Positions 1 to 10,713 are shown, numbered from the stretch's first letter. The stretch is 64,000 bases of DNA from Piscirickettsiaceae bacterium (GCA_013215775.1 JABSQO010000003.1:62001-126000); one strand, 5' to 3'. The notes: a model not told the origin generated them from the sequence alone. Program-made: numbers and translations.

Positions 1-423
1 ATCAATTTGGGCAAAATCAGGGTCAATAAATAATGAAACAATGACATTAGATTCTGCCATTCTCTGGCATGCATCAGTCATTTTTGATAATTGTCCCGCT
101 ATTTCCAAACCACCTTCTGTTGTTAATTCTTGACGTTTTTCCGGTACTAAACAACAGTCGGCAGGACGATATTTTTCAGCCATCGCCAACATCTCTTCAG
201 TGACTGCCATTTCAAGATTCATTTTAGTTTGTAAGATATCAGCTAACATGGCGACATCACGTTCTTGAATATGGCGCCTATCTTCACGCAAATGAAGCGT
301 AATACCATCTGCCCCCGCCTGTTCTGCTTCAATAGCTGCCTGAATGGGATCAGGATAACGAGTACCGCGTGCCTGTCTTAATGTTGCAATGTGATCAATA
401 TTTACACCTAATAAAATTGCCAT
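1..423 (-). CDS. pdxJ: Pyridoxine 5'-phosphate synthase PdxJ (3' end outside window)
   Basis: Minus-strand translation from ATG at 423: [52 protein letters not shown]..., typical PdxJ N-terminus; sits next to recO. Confidence 0.95.
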   Translation of the reverse strand, partial: MAILLGVNIDHIATLRQARGTRYPDPIQAAIEAEQAGADGITLHLREDRRHIQERDVAMLADILQTKMNLEMAVTEEMLAMAEKYRPADCCLVPEKRQELTTEGGLEIAGQLSKMTDACQRMAESNVIVSLFIDPDFAQID

Positions 424-440
424 TTAACTGTTTAACCTTG

Positions 441-1160
441 TTATTGATTCTTATCAGCATACTGCTGTAATTGAGCAAATAATTGTCTGCTCCGTAATGG
501 TTTACCACCCAAATAGAAATGTATCACTGAACGCATCATTTTTTTGATTTCATTCAAACTTTCCTGATCAAAATTACGTTCCGTCAATAAATGTAACAGG
601 CTACGTCCAGAAATTGCAATGGCATGTTCTGGCCGCCAAAGCGACAAGCCTGAATCTGCTTGATAAGTATATTGTTTTTGCTCATCAATCGCTTGACCAC
701 TTTCAAATTCACGATCAAGTACCAAACCATATCCTAAATGACTAAGCAGGTGTTTCTCGAACAAGCGTAACACTCTCTCGGTGTGTTTTGCTTGCTGCAA
801 GCCAAATAATGCTTGTTGATAGGCTTGGAATATCTCAGGCTCTACCACATGGTTAGGTAATAGCTTTACTAATAACTCATTAATGTATAAGCCACATAAT
901 GTTGATTCTGCTCGCAACACAAAATTAGGCGAGGCAACTTCTGCAGCAGTTAATGTTTGTAATTCACTACGGCCAGACCATGATAATAATAAAGGTTGAT
1001 AAAGTTGTAATATGCCTGATTGGTTTCGTTTCTTACCCCGGACACCTTTAGCGATTAAGCTGACACGTCCATATTGCTCACTAAATATATCAAGTAACAA
1101 ACTTGTTTCACGGTAAGGTCGTTGATGTAAAACAAAAGCTGGCGTTAATTCAGCATTCAT
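441..1160 (-). CDS. recO: DNA repair protein RecO
   Basis: N-terminal FVLHQRPYRETSLLLDIFSEQYGRVSLIAKGVRG; syntenic with era/rnc. Confidence 0.95.
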   Translation of the reverse strand: MNAELTPAFVLHQRPYRETSLLLDIFSEQYGRVSLIAKGVRGKKRNQSGILQLYQPLLLSWSGRSELQTLTAAEVASPNFVLRAESTLCGLYINELLVKLLPNHVVEPEIFQAYQQALFGLQQAKHTERVLRLFEKHLLSHLGYGLVLDREFESGQAIDEQKQYTYQADSGLSLWRPEHAIAISGRSLLHLLTERNFDQESLNEIKKMMRSVIHFYLGGKPLRSRQLFAQLQQYADKNQ

Positions 1161-1170
1161 AAGTTGTCGA

Positions 1171-2076
1171 TTACAAATCGTCGTTATAACCTAAGTTTTT
1201 CAACATCCGTTCGTTATCTCCCCAGCCTTCACGTACTTTGACCCATAATCGTAAAAACACTTTCCGACCAAACAAACTTTGCATTTCAAGCCGAGCTTCT
1301 TTACCCACTGATTTTAATAATTCACCTTTCTTACCGATGACAATTGATTTTTGACCACTACGTTCAACATAAATAACGGCACCAATGCGATACAATTTTT
1401 CTTCATCGTCAAACTGTTCAATTTCAACTGTTATAGAATAAGGCAATTCTTGGCCTAAATGACGGAATAGTTGTTCTCTCACTAATTCAGCGGCTAAAAA
1501 ACGTGAACTCCGATCCGTTAATTGATCCTTGGGGAAAATCAACTCACCTGCTGGCATTAATTTTTTTATTTCTATTTCTAACTGCTCAATATTGACACCT
1601 TTTCGAGCTGAAATGGGTAACACATTGGAGTAATCAAATTGTGCTGATAATTTTTCAATGTGTGGCAGCATCACATTTTTATCTGCCAATTTATCCATTT
1701 TATTGATCACTAAAATAACCGGAGCTTTAGCATTAGTTTTCAGGCGCTCTAAAACACGCTCATCTTCATCTGTCCAATTCATACCATCAACAAGGAACAA
1801 GATGACATCAACATCATCAATAGACGAAGCTGCTGCTCGATTCATATAGCGGTTCATTGCACGCCTCTCATCGATATGTAGACCCGGTGTATCAACATAA
1901 ATTAACTGACTATCTTCTGATGTTTTAATGCCTAAAATACGATGTCTTGTTGTTTGTGGCCGCCGGGATGTAATACACAGTTTTTGCCCTAACACACGGT
2001 TGATTAACGTGGATTTCCCAACATTGGGCCGACCAATGATGGCGACATAACCAGACTTGAAAATATTATTGGTCAT
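1171..2076 (-). CDS. era: GTPase Era
   Basis: GRPNVGKSTL, DTPGLH, NKMD motifs and C-terminal KH region. Confidence 0.98.
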   Translation of the reverse strand: MTNNIFKSGYVAIIGRPNVGKSTLINRVLGQKLCITSRRPQTTRHRILGIKTSEDSQLIYVDTPGLHIDERRAMNRYMNRAAASSIDDVDVILFLVDGMNWTDEDERVLERLKTNAKAPVILVINKMDKLADKNVMLPHIEKLSAQFDYSNVLPISARKGVNIEQLEIEIKKLMPAGELIFPKDQLTDRSSRFLAAELVREQLFRHLGQELPYSITVEIEQFDDEEKLYRIGAVIYVERSGQKSIVIGKKGELLKSVGKEARLEMQSLFGRKVFLRLWVKVREGWGDNERMLKNLGYNDDL

Positions 2077-2756
2077 ATTTTGCCTTCTATTAATTTTAAT
2101 GCCCGATCAGCTGCTTTTTGCTCTGCCTTACGGTGACTGCTGCCTTGTGCCACAACCAATTTCTTTAACAATACCACTTGGCATGATGCTTCAAAATTTG
2201 GCACATTACTCTCTGTTTTTATCTCGCTAACACTATAAAGTGGTAAAGGTTGTTTACGACTTTGTAATAATTCTTGTAGGCGAGTTTTAGGATCCTTTAT
2301 GATCTCATTAACATCAATGGACGCTAATCGCTCGTCAAATAGTCTTAGAATTAATTCTTTTACAGCTTCCAAACCGCTGTCAATATACAAAGCACCGAAT
2401 AGTGCTTCCACCGTATCAGCCAAAATAGATTCCCGACGGTAACCACCACTTTTTAATTCACCGGGACCAAGGATTAGCACTTCACTTAAATTTAATTCTC
2501 GACCAATTTCCGCTAATGTCACACCTTTAACCAGTGAGGCTCGTAAACGGCTTAATTTACCCTCTTTTACTTGCGTAAACCGTTTAAATAATTCTTCAGC
2601 AATGACAAAACTTAAAATAGCATCGCCAAGATACTCTAAGCGTTCATTATTGACAGAAGCTGCACTACGATGAGTTAACGCTTGCTGTAATATGGCTGAA
2701 TCATTAAATGTAACCTGCAATTGTTTGCATAATAATTGTTGTCGACTCGTTATCAT
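2073..2756 (-). CDS. rnc: Ribonuclease III
   Basis: NERLEYLGDAILSFVIAEELF signature plus C-terminal dsRBD. Confidence 0.98.
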   Translation of the reverse strand: MITSRQQLLCKQLQVTFNDSAILQQALTHRSAASVNNERLEYLGDAILSFVIAEELFKRFTQVKEGKLSRLRASLVKGVTLAEIGRELNLSEVLILGPGELKSGGYRRESILADTVEALFGALYIDSGLEAVKELILRLFDERLASIDVNEIIKDPKTRLQELLQSRKQPLPLYSVSEIKTESNVPNFEASCQVVLLKKLVVAQGSSHRKAEQKAADRALKLIEGKI

Positions 2757-3134
2757 CTATTTCTTTGTTTCAACGTCAACTTCTGTATGAAAATGACCAA
2801 TTAAATCAATCTGTGCAATAAAAGGTTTACGTACTTCATAATCAATAATTATTTTACTGACATGAACATTATTCTTACCGCGAAGGAGCTCAATATTATC
2901 TTTTTTAACACTGAATATATAGCCAGTATCAAACCGTTTTCTTAATAAACTCATTACTTGTTTTTTGGTCAATTTATTATTTTTAATTTCAGCTTCCATA
3001 CCGTCCATTATCTGTAACACACCGTAATATTCTTGATACATGGGCAGTAATCGCATTACCACCGTGGCAAAAAATGCAATAATCCCTAAAACGATTACCC
3101 ATCCAATCAGTGTCATACCACGTTGTTTATGCAT
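2757..3134 (-). CDS. DUF4845 family membrane protein
   Basis: GMTLIGWVIVLGIIAFFATVVMRLLPMYQEYY; position between rnc and lepB. Confidence 0.8.
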   Translation of the reverse strand: MHKQRGMTLIGWVIVLGIIAFFATVVMRLLPMYQEYYGVLQIMDGMEAEIKNNKLTKKQVMSLLRKRFDTGYIFSVKKDNIELLRGKNNVHVSKIIIDYEVRKPFIAQIDLIGHFHTEVDVETKK

Positions 3135-3149
3135 AACTATTTCCTTAGC

Positions 3150-3911
3150 TTAATTAATGGAATCGCCTAATCGATTCCATACTATACCACCTGAATTCCA
3201 ATCCCAGCTCATCCAAATGAAAAAGGCTTTGCCAACCAAGTTTTCTTCGGGCACCGTTCCCCAAAATCGACTGTCATTACTATTATCACGATTATCACCC
3301 ATCACAAAGTATTCACCTTCGGGTACGACCGTCTCACCTTCCATCAAACGTCGATCTGGATCGAGTAATATATCGTGATCAATACTGCCTAATTGTTCGT
3401 GTCGTAATTCACTTCTCGCCGACACTATTGCTAACAACGTAGCATCTTTCTCTTCCACATTCTGTATGACCGCCTCACCATTAATATAAATTATCTTATT
3501 AAAATAGCCAATCTTATCGCCAGGCAAACCAATCACTCGTTTAATATAATCAATATTCGGATTTTTCGGATAACGAAATACCAACACATCACCCCGTTCT
3601 GGCTCTCCTATAGAAATTACTTTGTTATTTAACACCGGCAATCGAATTCCATAACTAAATTTATTGACGAGAATAAAGTCACCTATATGTAATGTTGGCA
3701 ACATTGAAGCGGAAGGTATCCGAAATGGTTCAACGATAAAAGACCGAATAACTAGAACCACTAAAATAATGGGGAAAAAAGAACGGGCATACTCAACTAC
3801 CAGTGGCTCTTTTGATTCTTTTGAACGCTGCGGCGCCCATAATAGACTATCAATTAGCCAAATTATTCCCGTCACCATAACTAGGGTGACCATTAATGCT
3901 GGAAAGCTCAC
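3150..3911 (-). CDS. lepB: Signal peptidase I
   Basis: IPSASMLPTLHIGDFILVNKFSYG, RGDVLVFRYP, KRVIGLPGD, GDNRDNSNDSRFWG motifs. Confidence 0.97.
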   Translation of the reverse strand: MSFPALMVTLVMVTGIIWLIDSLLWAPQRSKESKEPLVVEYARSFFPIILVVLVIRSFIVEPFRIPSASMLPTLHIGDFILVNKFSYGIRLPVLNNKVISIGEPERGDVLVFRYPKNPNIDYIKRVIGLPGDKIGYFNKIIYINGEAVIQNVEEKDATLLAIVSARSELRHEQLGSIDHDILLDPDRRLMEGETVVPEGEYFVMGDNRDNSNDSRFWGTVPEENLVGKAFFIWMSWDWNSGGIVWNRLGDSIN

Positions 3912-3927
3912 TTATAATATCCTTATA

Positions 3928-5751
3928 TTATTTCTTCGACAATTGTAAAACAGCTAAGAAAGCTTCTTGGGGGACATCAACCTTACCAATTGATTTCATT
4001 CGTTTTTTACCCTTCTTTTGTTTATCTAACAGCTTGCGCTTACGGGAGACATCACCACCATAACATTTGGCTATTACATTTTTACGCAGTGCTTTAACGG
4101 TTGAACGTGAAATAATATGTCCACCAACAGCAGCCTGAATAGCAATATCAAACATCTGCCGTGGAATCAGCTCTTTCATCTTTTCAACTAATTGACGTCC
4201 TCGGGATACACTGTGATCACTGTGGACAATCATTGATAAAGCATCGACACGTTCACCATTAATCAAAATATCTAACTTCACCAGTTTCGCCACTTGGAAA
4301 CGCGTGAAATGATAATCCAATGATGCGTAGCCCCGACTAACTGATTTCAGCCGATCAAAGAAATCAATGACGACTTCATTCATCGGTAATTCATAACTTA
4401 CGGCTACTTGCTTACCCATGTATTGCATGTTTTTTTGGACACCACGCTTTTCAATGCACAAGGTAATAACCGCACCTAAATGTTCTTGAGGCACTAAAAT
4501 ATCTGCAATAACAATAGGTTCACGAATCTCATCAACCGACCCAATATCTGGCAATAAAGCTGGATTTTCAATATGGAGAATCTCACCTTTTCTCGTTAGC
4601 ACTTCAAATACAACTGTCGGTGCGGTGGTGATCAAATCAAGATCGTATTCACGCTCTAAACGCTCCTGAATGATCTCCATATGCAATAGCCCAAGAAATC
4701 CACATCGAAAACCAAAACCTAAGGCTTGAGAACTTTCAGGCTCAAAAAACAATGAAGCATCATTTAATCTTAATTTGGCCAATGCTTCACGGAATGCTTC
4801 AAAATCTTCCGAACTTACGGGGAACATCCCAGCATAGACTTGTGGTGTTGCTGATTTAAACCCTGGAAGTGCTTCAGTAGCGCCATGATGTACATGGGTT
4901 AAAGTATCCCCTACTGGCGCACCATCAATATCTTTAACACCCGATATAATATAACCCACTTCACCACAAGAAAGTGCATCACGCTCACTACGTTTAGGCG
5001 TAAATACGCCTACTTGCTCAACCTGATATTCATGACCTGTCGACATCACTTTAATTTTGTCACGCTTTTTGATTGAGCCTTGCATGATTCTAACGAGAGA
5101 AATAACACCGACATAACTATCAAACCAAGAATCAATAATAAGTGCTTTTAACTCGCCATCAGCATCGCCTGTTGGTGCCGGAATGCGATCGACAAGTGCT
5201 TCTAATAAATCTTCAATGCCAATGCCAGTTTTAGCACTACAACGTACGGCATCCATAGCATCGACACCGATAATATCTTCAATTTCTTGTGCAACTTGTT
5301 CGGGTTCTGCTGAGGGTAAATCGATTTTATTTAATACCGGTAAAACTTCTAGGCCTAAATCAATTGCGGTGTAACAGTTAGCAACGCTTTGCGCCTCCAC
5401 TCCTTGTGCAGCATCCACAACAAGTAATGCGCCTTCACAGGCAGCTAATGAACGTGAAACTTCGTATGAAAAGTCAACATGACCAGGAGTATCAATAAAA
5501 TTCAAATGGTAGGTTTCACCATCCCGCGCTTTATAATCCAGCGATACAGATTGTGCTTTAATAGTAATGCCGCGCTCTTTCTCAATATCCATCGAATCAA
5601 GCACTTGCGATGACATCTCACGACTGGTTAAGCCACCACAGATCTGGATAAACCGATCGGCAATTGTAGATTTACCATGATCAATGTGGGCAATGATTGA
5701 AAAATTACGTATGTTCTTGATAGGTATAGCCTTTTTATTTTTAATGTTCAA
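3928..5751 (-). CDS. lepA: Elongation factor 4 (LepA)
   Basis: [19 protein letters not shown], full LepA domain set. Confidence 0.99.
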   Translation of the reverse strand: MNIKNKKAIPIKNIRNFSIIAHIDHGKSTIADRFIQICGGLTSREMSSQVLDSMDIEKERGITIKAQSVSLDYKARDGETYHLNFIDTPGHVDFSYEVSRSLAACEGALLVVDAAQGVEAQSVANCYTAIDLGLEVLPVLNKIDLPSAEPEQVAQEIEDIIGVDAMDAVRCSAKTGIGIEDLLEALVDRIPAPTGDADGELKALIIDSWFDSYVGVISLVRIMQGSIKKRDKIKVMSTGHEYQVEQVGVFTPKRSERDALSCGEVGYIISGVKDIDGAPVGDTLTHVHHGATEALPGFKSATPQVYAGMFPVSSEDFEAFREALAKLRLNDASLFFEPESSQALGFGFRCGFLGLLHMEIIQERLEREYDLDLITTAPTVVFEVLTRKGEILHIENPALLPDIGSVDEIREPIVIADILVPQEHLGAVITLCIEKRGVQKNMQYMGKQVAVSYELPMNEVVIDFFDRLKSVSRGYASLDYHFTRFQVAKLVKLDILINGERVDALSMIVHSDHSVSRGRQLVEKMKELIPRQMFDIAIQAAVGGHIISRSTVKALRKNVIAKCYGGDVSRKRKLLDKQKKGKKRMKSIGKVDVPQEAFLAVLQLSKK

Positions 5752-5760
5752 GGCATTTCA

Positions 5761-5784
5761 AATTTGGTACTCAATTTGGTACTC
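5761..5784. repeat. Two perfect tandem copies of AATTTGGTACTC at the host/phage boundary
   Basis: AATTTGGTACTC-AATTTGGTACTC-AATTTT read directly, just upstream of lepA. Confidence 0.9.
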
Positions 5785-5831
5785 AATTTTATTTTACCTA
5801 GCTTTGCTTAACTTGTCTTAGGTTGTCAGCG

Positions 5832-6470
5832 TCAAAGTAACGCTTTCCAAAAAGCACGCCTCAAAAGCCAGTAGTCGTTATCCGACATTGCGTGATGATG
5901 TGGCTCCAACGCTTCAGCGTAATCACGCATTGTTTTGTTCGTTGCCTTCTCAAACTGATCGTTTAAATTCAACATAGAGGTTAGTCGTTTGCCGACGTAC
6001 TCCCAAAATACCAAGTTGGTATTTATATGTCTTGGTCGATACTGCACCAACTCTCTCGCCCGTGTGTCTAAAATGTTAAAATCGACGTCCTGCCATCTAA
6101 GCAGTGCGACTTCATCTAACGTCATTTCGGACGCAATGGCGAACAGTACAGCGTCTCTCCTGTCTATAGTCAAAGCGCTCAACTCTTGCCTTATTCGTGC
6201 AATGCAGATGGTCTTGCTTTTAAGTTGAAATGTTTCCAGCTTTGCGGAAGTTATGTCTCCAGAAGCCACACACTTTCTAATCATGTCCAGCAACACGACA
6301 ACATCATCTTTGGCCCTGTCGCCGAGACCTTTAATCTCCATGCGCTTGACGAACGCCATCACCTGTTGAGGGTTTACACTCTCGACACTTTGATTCCAAA
6401 ACTTTGATTGGCGTAGCGGTGCGTCTTCTGGTAGCTGTGCTACGTCTCGCATCTTGGCTATTGATGTCAT
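5832..6470 (-). CDS. Divergent tyrosine-recombinase-like protein (catalytic residues not evident)
   Basis: RRDAVLFAIASEMTLDEVALLRWQDVDF resembles box I of phage integrases, but the catalytic Arg position reads Thr and no HxxR...Y block is visible. Confidence 0.35.
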   Translation of the reverse strand: MTSIAKMRDVAQLPEDAPLRQSKFWNQSVESVNPQQVMAFVKRMEIKGLGDRAKDDVVVLLDMIRKCVASGDITSAKLETFQLKSKTICIARIRQELSALTIDRRDAVLFAIASEMTLDEVALLRWQDVDFNILDTRARELVQYRPRHINTNLVFWEYVGKRLTSMLNLNDQFEKATNKTMRDYAEALEPHHHAMSDNDYWLLRRAFWKALL

Positions 6471-6510
6471 TACTTTCCCCTGTAGGTGTGCTAATTTAAC
6501 ACATAAAAAA

Positions 6511-6528
6511 AGGAGACCAAAGTCTCCT
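6511..6528 (-). terminator. Rho-independent terminator
   Basis: Perfect hairpin AGGAGAC-NNNN-GTCTCCT followed on the minus strand by a T run. Confidence 0.8.
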
Positions 6529-6533
6529 TATTT

Positions 6534-6782
6534 CTAACAGTTCCAGATCTCCTCATAATCGGCGTCCGGATACTTGGCAATCATTTCGTCAAACTTGTTG
6601 GCTGCCTCCTCTCCAGTCTTTATATCTTCGTGCTCTTCAATGGTTTCAATCGAGCCATCATCTTTGTAGTTTAGCACTTCGACATCGTAGAAGTCCGGCT
6701 CAGCGTGTTTGTCACAGAGTCCAGCCTCTGTTTTTGTTACCCACTTCATTGCGCACAAATGTATTTCAATCCAACTTTTCAT
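6534..6782 (-). CDS. Hypothetical phage protein
   Basis: 82-aa ORF, minus-strand collinear. Confidence 0.6.
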   Translation of the reverse strand: MKSWIEIHLCAMKWVTKTEAGLCDKHAEPDFYDVEVLNYKDDGSIETIEEHEDIKTGEEAANKFDEMIAKYPDADYEEIWNC

Positions 6783-7158
6783 TGTTGGCCTCCTTATATT
6801 TTCTATGAGTCTTGTCCGCTATCTTCAAAAACGCCTTAAAGAATAGTGGCATAAAAAAATCTAAGTCCGGTCTGCTCTCTAACGGAAACCCTATAGCCGT
6901 ATCCAGATTATTCGTAAGCTCCTGAGTATCGCGGTGAATTGCTTCAAACAAGTCGAAACTTATCCGTTCGCGGCGACCATATGCATCGCCATTAATATCT
7001 ATTAACCCGCCGTAGTGAGTGGCGATGTAAATATTGCATAATTTAATATGTCTGGTTGCTTTCTCGGCACCATCCCATCTACCATGCGAGTTACTCAGTA
7101 GGTATCTAGCTATGTCAAATTGCATTAGCATCCATAGGCAGTTGTTTATTCTGGTCAT
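6766..7158 (-). CDS. Hypothetical phage protein
   Basis: 130-aa ORF overlapping both neighbours in operon fashion. Confidence 0.6.
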   Translation of the reverse strand: MTRINNCLWMLMQFDIARYLLSNSHGRWDGAEKATRHIKLCNIYIATHYGGLIDINGDAYGRRERISFDLFEAIHRDTQELTNNLDTAIGFPLESRPDLDFFMPLFFKAFLKIADKTHRKYKEANNEKLD

Positions 7159-7754
7159 GCCGCTTTCAACCGCAGGTCAACGTGACGCTCAATAAACTCA
7201 ACAACGTAGTCCTCAGTATTTTCGTCATAACTATCAAACACAACGTCCCACGTACCCATGTGAGACCATTCGGTTTCACGTTTGATCAAGTTAATCAACC
7301 GTGATGATAAGTAGTCAACCTTAACCATACCGGAGGTCAGCAGTTCTCGGCTAATGAATCGCTCTACCAAAGTCTGCAACGTATTGGTCAAACAGACGCT
7401 CAATAAAGAAATGTCATGCTTGTTGCAGTATTCCTTTATCTGGCTCGCACCTTCTGGCTCGCATACAATCACAACAGGCTGACCTTCTGCGAACGCTCGA
7501 CCTAGCTCATCAGACTCAACGGCATAATTGTTGCCTTTAAAGTGAACCATTTCGACCAGGCTGTTGGTGACAGCCAGATGGTTAAAGTCGTCATTGCTGA
7601 CAAAGTAATAATCAACCCCATCTTTCTCACCCTCTCGCGGCGCTCGTGTTGTTGTGCTTATTATTTTAGCAAACCCAGCATCGACCAATCGTTGCTCTAA
7701 TGTTGACTTACCCGATCCACTGGGTCCTGTTATTGTTACCACCGCTCTCTTCAT
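7155..7754 (-). CDS. Guanylate kinase-like protein
   Basis: GPSGSGKSTL P-loop and STTTRAPREGEKDGVDYYFVS guanylate-kinase signature. Confidence 0.9.
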   Translation of the reverse strand: MKRAVVTITGPSGSGKSTLEQRLVDAGFAKIISTTTRAPREGEKDGVDYYFVSNDDFNHLAVTNSLVEMVHFKGNNYAVESDELGRAFAEGQPVVIVCEPEGASQIKEYCNKHDISLLSVCLTNTLQTLVERFISRELLTSGMVKVDYLSSRLINLIKRETEWSHMGTWDVVFDSYDENTEDYVVEFIERHVDLRLKAA

Positions 7755-7990
7755 TCTTTCACTCCTTCGACAAGAGCCCCTTCTGTCATGTTGGGGTCGA
7801 CAATGCCGTTTCTTAATCTGGTTAGTCTCGCCTTCATACCAAGCAACTGTCTGAACGCACCTTTAAATTGATTAGGGTTTAACTTTCTAGCCTTAATCTC
7901 ACTTTTCAATTGAGCAATTCGGTAGTCCACACATTCAAGTAATAAACTTGCGTCTGTATGGCCTACCGCAATGCCGTGTTTAAGCTCCAC
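7751..7990 (-). CDS. Hypothetical phage protein
   Basis: 79-aa ORF with 4-bp overlap to downstream gene. Confidence 0.55.
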   Translation of the reverse strand: MELKHGIAVGHTDASLLLECVDYRIAQLKSEIKARKLNPNQFKGAFRQLLGMKARLTRLRNGIVDPNMTEGALVEGVKE

Positions 7991-8295
7991 TACATAACTC
8001 CTTTTTCTATTGATTTAATTAGAACTCTCTCTGGAACTATCCAAACTATTGCACTTCTACCGCTTGGAGTAGGTCGTCGCGTACCGCTGTCGATTACTAA
8101 CCTCATCTTCCCAAGTTCGTTTCGTCGAGCACATACGGTTTGCAATTGAATGTCCAACTCCTCGTTAATCTCATTTAGCGTCGCCCCGACGGTCGCCCGC
8201 CGTACCAGGAACCTAAAGATTTTTCCCCTTAGATTCCTGGTGACTGACGACTTTAGAGATCGTTTAGCCGCTAATGATGTAGCCGCTACCGCCAT
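7990..8295 (-). CDS. Small winged-helix-like DNA-binding protein
   Basis: GATLNEINEELDIQLQTVCARRNELGKMRLVIDSG resembles a helix-turn-helix followed by a wing. Confidence 0.5.
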   Translation of the reverse strand: MAVAATSLAAKRSLKSSVTRNLRGKIFRFLVRRATVGATLNEINEELDIQLQTVCARRNELGKMRLVIDSGTRRPTPSGRSAIVWIVPERVLIKSIEKGVM

Positions 8296-8297
8296 GA

Positions 8298-9665
8298 CTA
8301 CGCTCCTGCGATTGCTGATTCAAACTGATCAAAGACAAGTTCAAGCGAGTCAGCCTCATCCTTGTCGGTTCGATAAGCAGCCTCTACCATTCGAGGTAGG
8401 AACAGCGAGTGATTGGAGTTGCTTTTAGATGGCTTCGTTATCTGATTGAACCGAACAACGATAATGCTTTCTAACCATTCGTCAGGGTTAGCGTCAACGT
8501 GATCTCGCATCGTCTCGTTCTTAACAGTCACATCGACGACTAAATCACCTTCGGACGTAACACACGTCAATGCGCCCGCTCTTCCTTCGACTTTAGTACC
8601 GACTTTGCCAGGAACAATCGCAACCACTTTCAAGTCAACATCGACCTGCAATTTCAGCTTGATTTGATCTTTGCTTGTGCCGTCTCGCCAGAAGCCATTT
8701 GGATTCTTAATAACTGTGCCTTCTTTACCCGCCTGAAGGTATTCGGCATAGTCACCGTATGCTTCTTTGAGAGAGTGAAACACTTTGGTTCTAATCAGTT
8801 GGAGAGCGTATCCAAACTCATCTCTCAAGTCTTTAACCATGCCTCGTAGTCGCTTGGTGTACTCGACGTTGTACCGACCCTTCGGCTGAACATGTTCTAA
8901 AGGTATTGCGTCCCACATTAAGTAGATTGGTTTGTCACCTTCTGAGAAGTCGCCACCTGAAACAACGTGATTAATGACCCCATTGCCCTCTTCTCTCGGT
9001 AGAATTTTTCCGCGTCGAGACACTAGAATTTCACCGTGATACTGCATACCTTTCGTCATGCGAGATTGCATTTCACTAACAATGTCTGGAAACGCTTCGG
9101 CAGGCATCAATGTACCCTGTCTGCTTGTCAGCATTACCACGCCACCTTCTTCATTGTTGATATTGGTAAACATGCCGTCAGCCTTCTCTTGGCTAATAGC
9201 ACCAACCTTCCAATCCCACTCGTCAAACTTGGCATCTTTAGCCAATGAACAACGCATGTACGGGAATGTCGGTATCAACTTCTTATATGCCTTGTTGATT
9301 GTCGATTCAGAGAAGCCAGCTCGAAGGTCTTTCTTAATGATTCGGCCAAGCAACTGTGCTGACTTAGCCGTCAATCTGCTCATTTCCGCAACTACATAAT
9401 CTTTGGCTTCATTACCTGTTAGTTTGCGGGAAGCCATGAGGTCAAGAAGCCCCCAAGTACCTTCGTTAAATTCCTCACCATCTCCATACAAAGCTGGTAC
9501 ACAATCTGGCAACTTGTTCATACCGTATGTTGTATACGGGTCATAAGCCGCCAAACATACTTGTCGCAACAATTCGCTGTCGTTGTCCATCAGCAAGCCA
9601 AGTTTGAACTTCTTAGATGCGTTCGCCTTGCTTTCGTCCAATAAATCTAAAATCTTATCTGTCAT
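8298..9665 (-). CDS. ATP-dependent DNA ligase
   Basis: EKADGM (KxDG nucleotidyltransferase motif), GEILV, EGTVIKNP, KLKLQVDVDLKVVAI motifs. Confidence 0.93.
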   Translation of the reverse strand: MTDKILDLLDESKANASKKFKLGLLMDNDSELLRQVCLAAYDPYTTYGMNKLPDCVPALYGDGEEFNEGTWGLLDLMASRKLTGNEAKDYVVAEMSRLTAKSAQLLGRIIKKDLRAGFSESTINKAYKKLIPTFPYMRCSLAKDAKFDEWDWKVGAISQEKADGMFTNINNEEGGVVMLTSRQGTLMPAEAFPDIVSEMQSRMTKGMQYHGEILVSRRGKILPREEGNGVINHVVSGGDFSEGDKPIYLMWDAIPLEHVQPKGRYNVEYTKRLRGMVKDLRDEFGYALQLIRTKVFHSLKEAYGDYAEYLQAGKEGTVIKNPNGFWRDGTSKDQIKLKLQVDVDLKVVAIVPGKVGTKVEGRAGALTCVTSEGDLVVDVTVKNETMRDHVDANPDEWLESIIVVRFNQITKPSKSNSNHSLFLPRMVEAAYRTDKDEADSLELVFDQFESAIAGA

Positions 9666-10240
9666 TTCATTTCCCCTTCTTTAATTAATCGTTTAGCCAT
9701 ATCAAGCATTGACTCGCCTGGTAATGGCACATTTTTCTTCTTCTTAACTGTTGGTTTTTTCTTTGCTTCTTTTTCAACTTCTTCTTTGGCCATGTCCGTC
9801 ACTAACTTGCCCATGTCCATAGTTTTAAATTCTGTTTCAGACTTTTTTGGCTTGGTCGTTTTAAGTGGTTTTGACTTTCGAGCATTCCTCACTGGTGACT
9901 TACTCTCAGGAACCCCAAGAATCCTTCTTGCGGCATTAAACCCCTGCGACAACTTGTCCTTTATTGTGCTTTTTCCGCCATTCGTGTGGTACGGGTCCTG
10001 CTCAAAATAAATCGCCTCGCCTTTGCTCACTTCTTCTCGTCGCATTTTGTCAGCAACACAGTTACCGCAGTCCGCCGCAGTTTCACAACTAGCGCTAATG
10101 CCATTTGGCGGCAACCGACCTTCTTTCGACGCTCTTAGCGTATGTAGGCACACAAAATACTTACGTCTGTCATTGTGCCGCTCACAGTACAAATAATGAG
10201 CATTGTTAGCGCCTTCTGACGCCTTTGCTGGTAAATTCAT
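9662..10240 (-). CDS. Hypothetical protein, Cys cluster plus Lys-rich tail
   Basis: CETAADCGNCVADK motif; likely start at MNLPAKASEG (10240) rather than 10270 because the upstream gene ends at 10255. Confidence 0.6.
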   Translation of the reverse strand: MNLPAKASEGANNAHYLYCERHNDRRKYFVCLHTLRASKEGRLPPNGISASCETAADCGNCVADKMRREEVSKGEAIYFEQDPYHTNGGKSTIKDKLSQGFNAARRILGVPESKSPVRNARKSKPLKTTKPKKSETEFKTMDMGKLVTDMAKEEVEKEAKKKPTVKKKKNVPLPGESMLDMAKRLIKEGEMK

Positions 10241-10254
10241 ATCAATCCCCTTTT

Positions 10255-10713
10255 TCACCAAGAGCCCCAATTGGGATCTTTACTCGCAGTCTCTTCGACC
10301 ACATCTTCTAACATCACTGGCGTTAGCAGTTCTAAGTCAGCGGTTTCCTCTAAACTTTCATCACCCATCAGCTTTACAAAATCCCCAAGTAATATGTCGT
10401 GAGCGTATAGACCAAGAAAACCCTTAACTCTCGTTATCGACCTCGTTTTAACATCGTCAATCGACACCCCTCTTTTGTAGCCGTTGTTAATTCTATTCTC
10501 TACCGTTTTGGCAACATCTCTTCTAGCTTCTGCTATCGCGACGGCGGCATTTGCATTTTCATAAATCTTCTTATCAACTCTGCCGCGTGTACCAATCTTG
10601 CCGTACCTCTTCAGTACAATCGTTGTGCCGCTCTTTCGATTTGACAATGTAAAAACGTCATAATCCTTCGTCTCATGTACAAACTGAGAATGACTTAATG
10701 TAATTTCATCCAT
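10255..10713 (-). CDS. WGR-domain-like protein
   Basis: KSGTTIVLKRYGKIGTRGRVDKKIYENANAAVAIAEARRDVAKTVENRINNGYKRG matches the WGR domain pattern. Confidence 0.6.
   Translation of the reverse strand: MDEITLSHSQFVHETKDYDVFTLSNRKSGTTIVLKRYGKIGTRGRVDKKIYENANAAVAIAEARRDVAKTVENRINNGYKRGVSIDDVKTRSITRVKGFLGLYAHDILLGDFVKLMGDESLEETADLELLTPVMLEDVVEETASKDPNWGSW

Noticed and set aside
1658-1849. Small plus-strand ORFs within era, lepB and lepA
   Set aside because: Antisense to highly conserved housekeeping genes with no supporting features.
5832-6470. Active phage integrase
   Set aside because: Only box-I-like similarity; the catalytic Arg position is Thr and no HxxR/Tyr block is visible, so only a low-confidence recombinase-like label is given.
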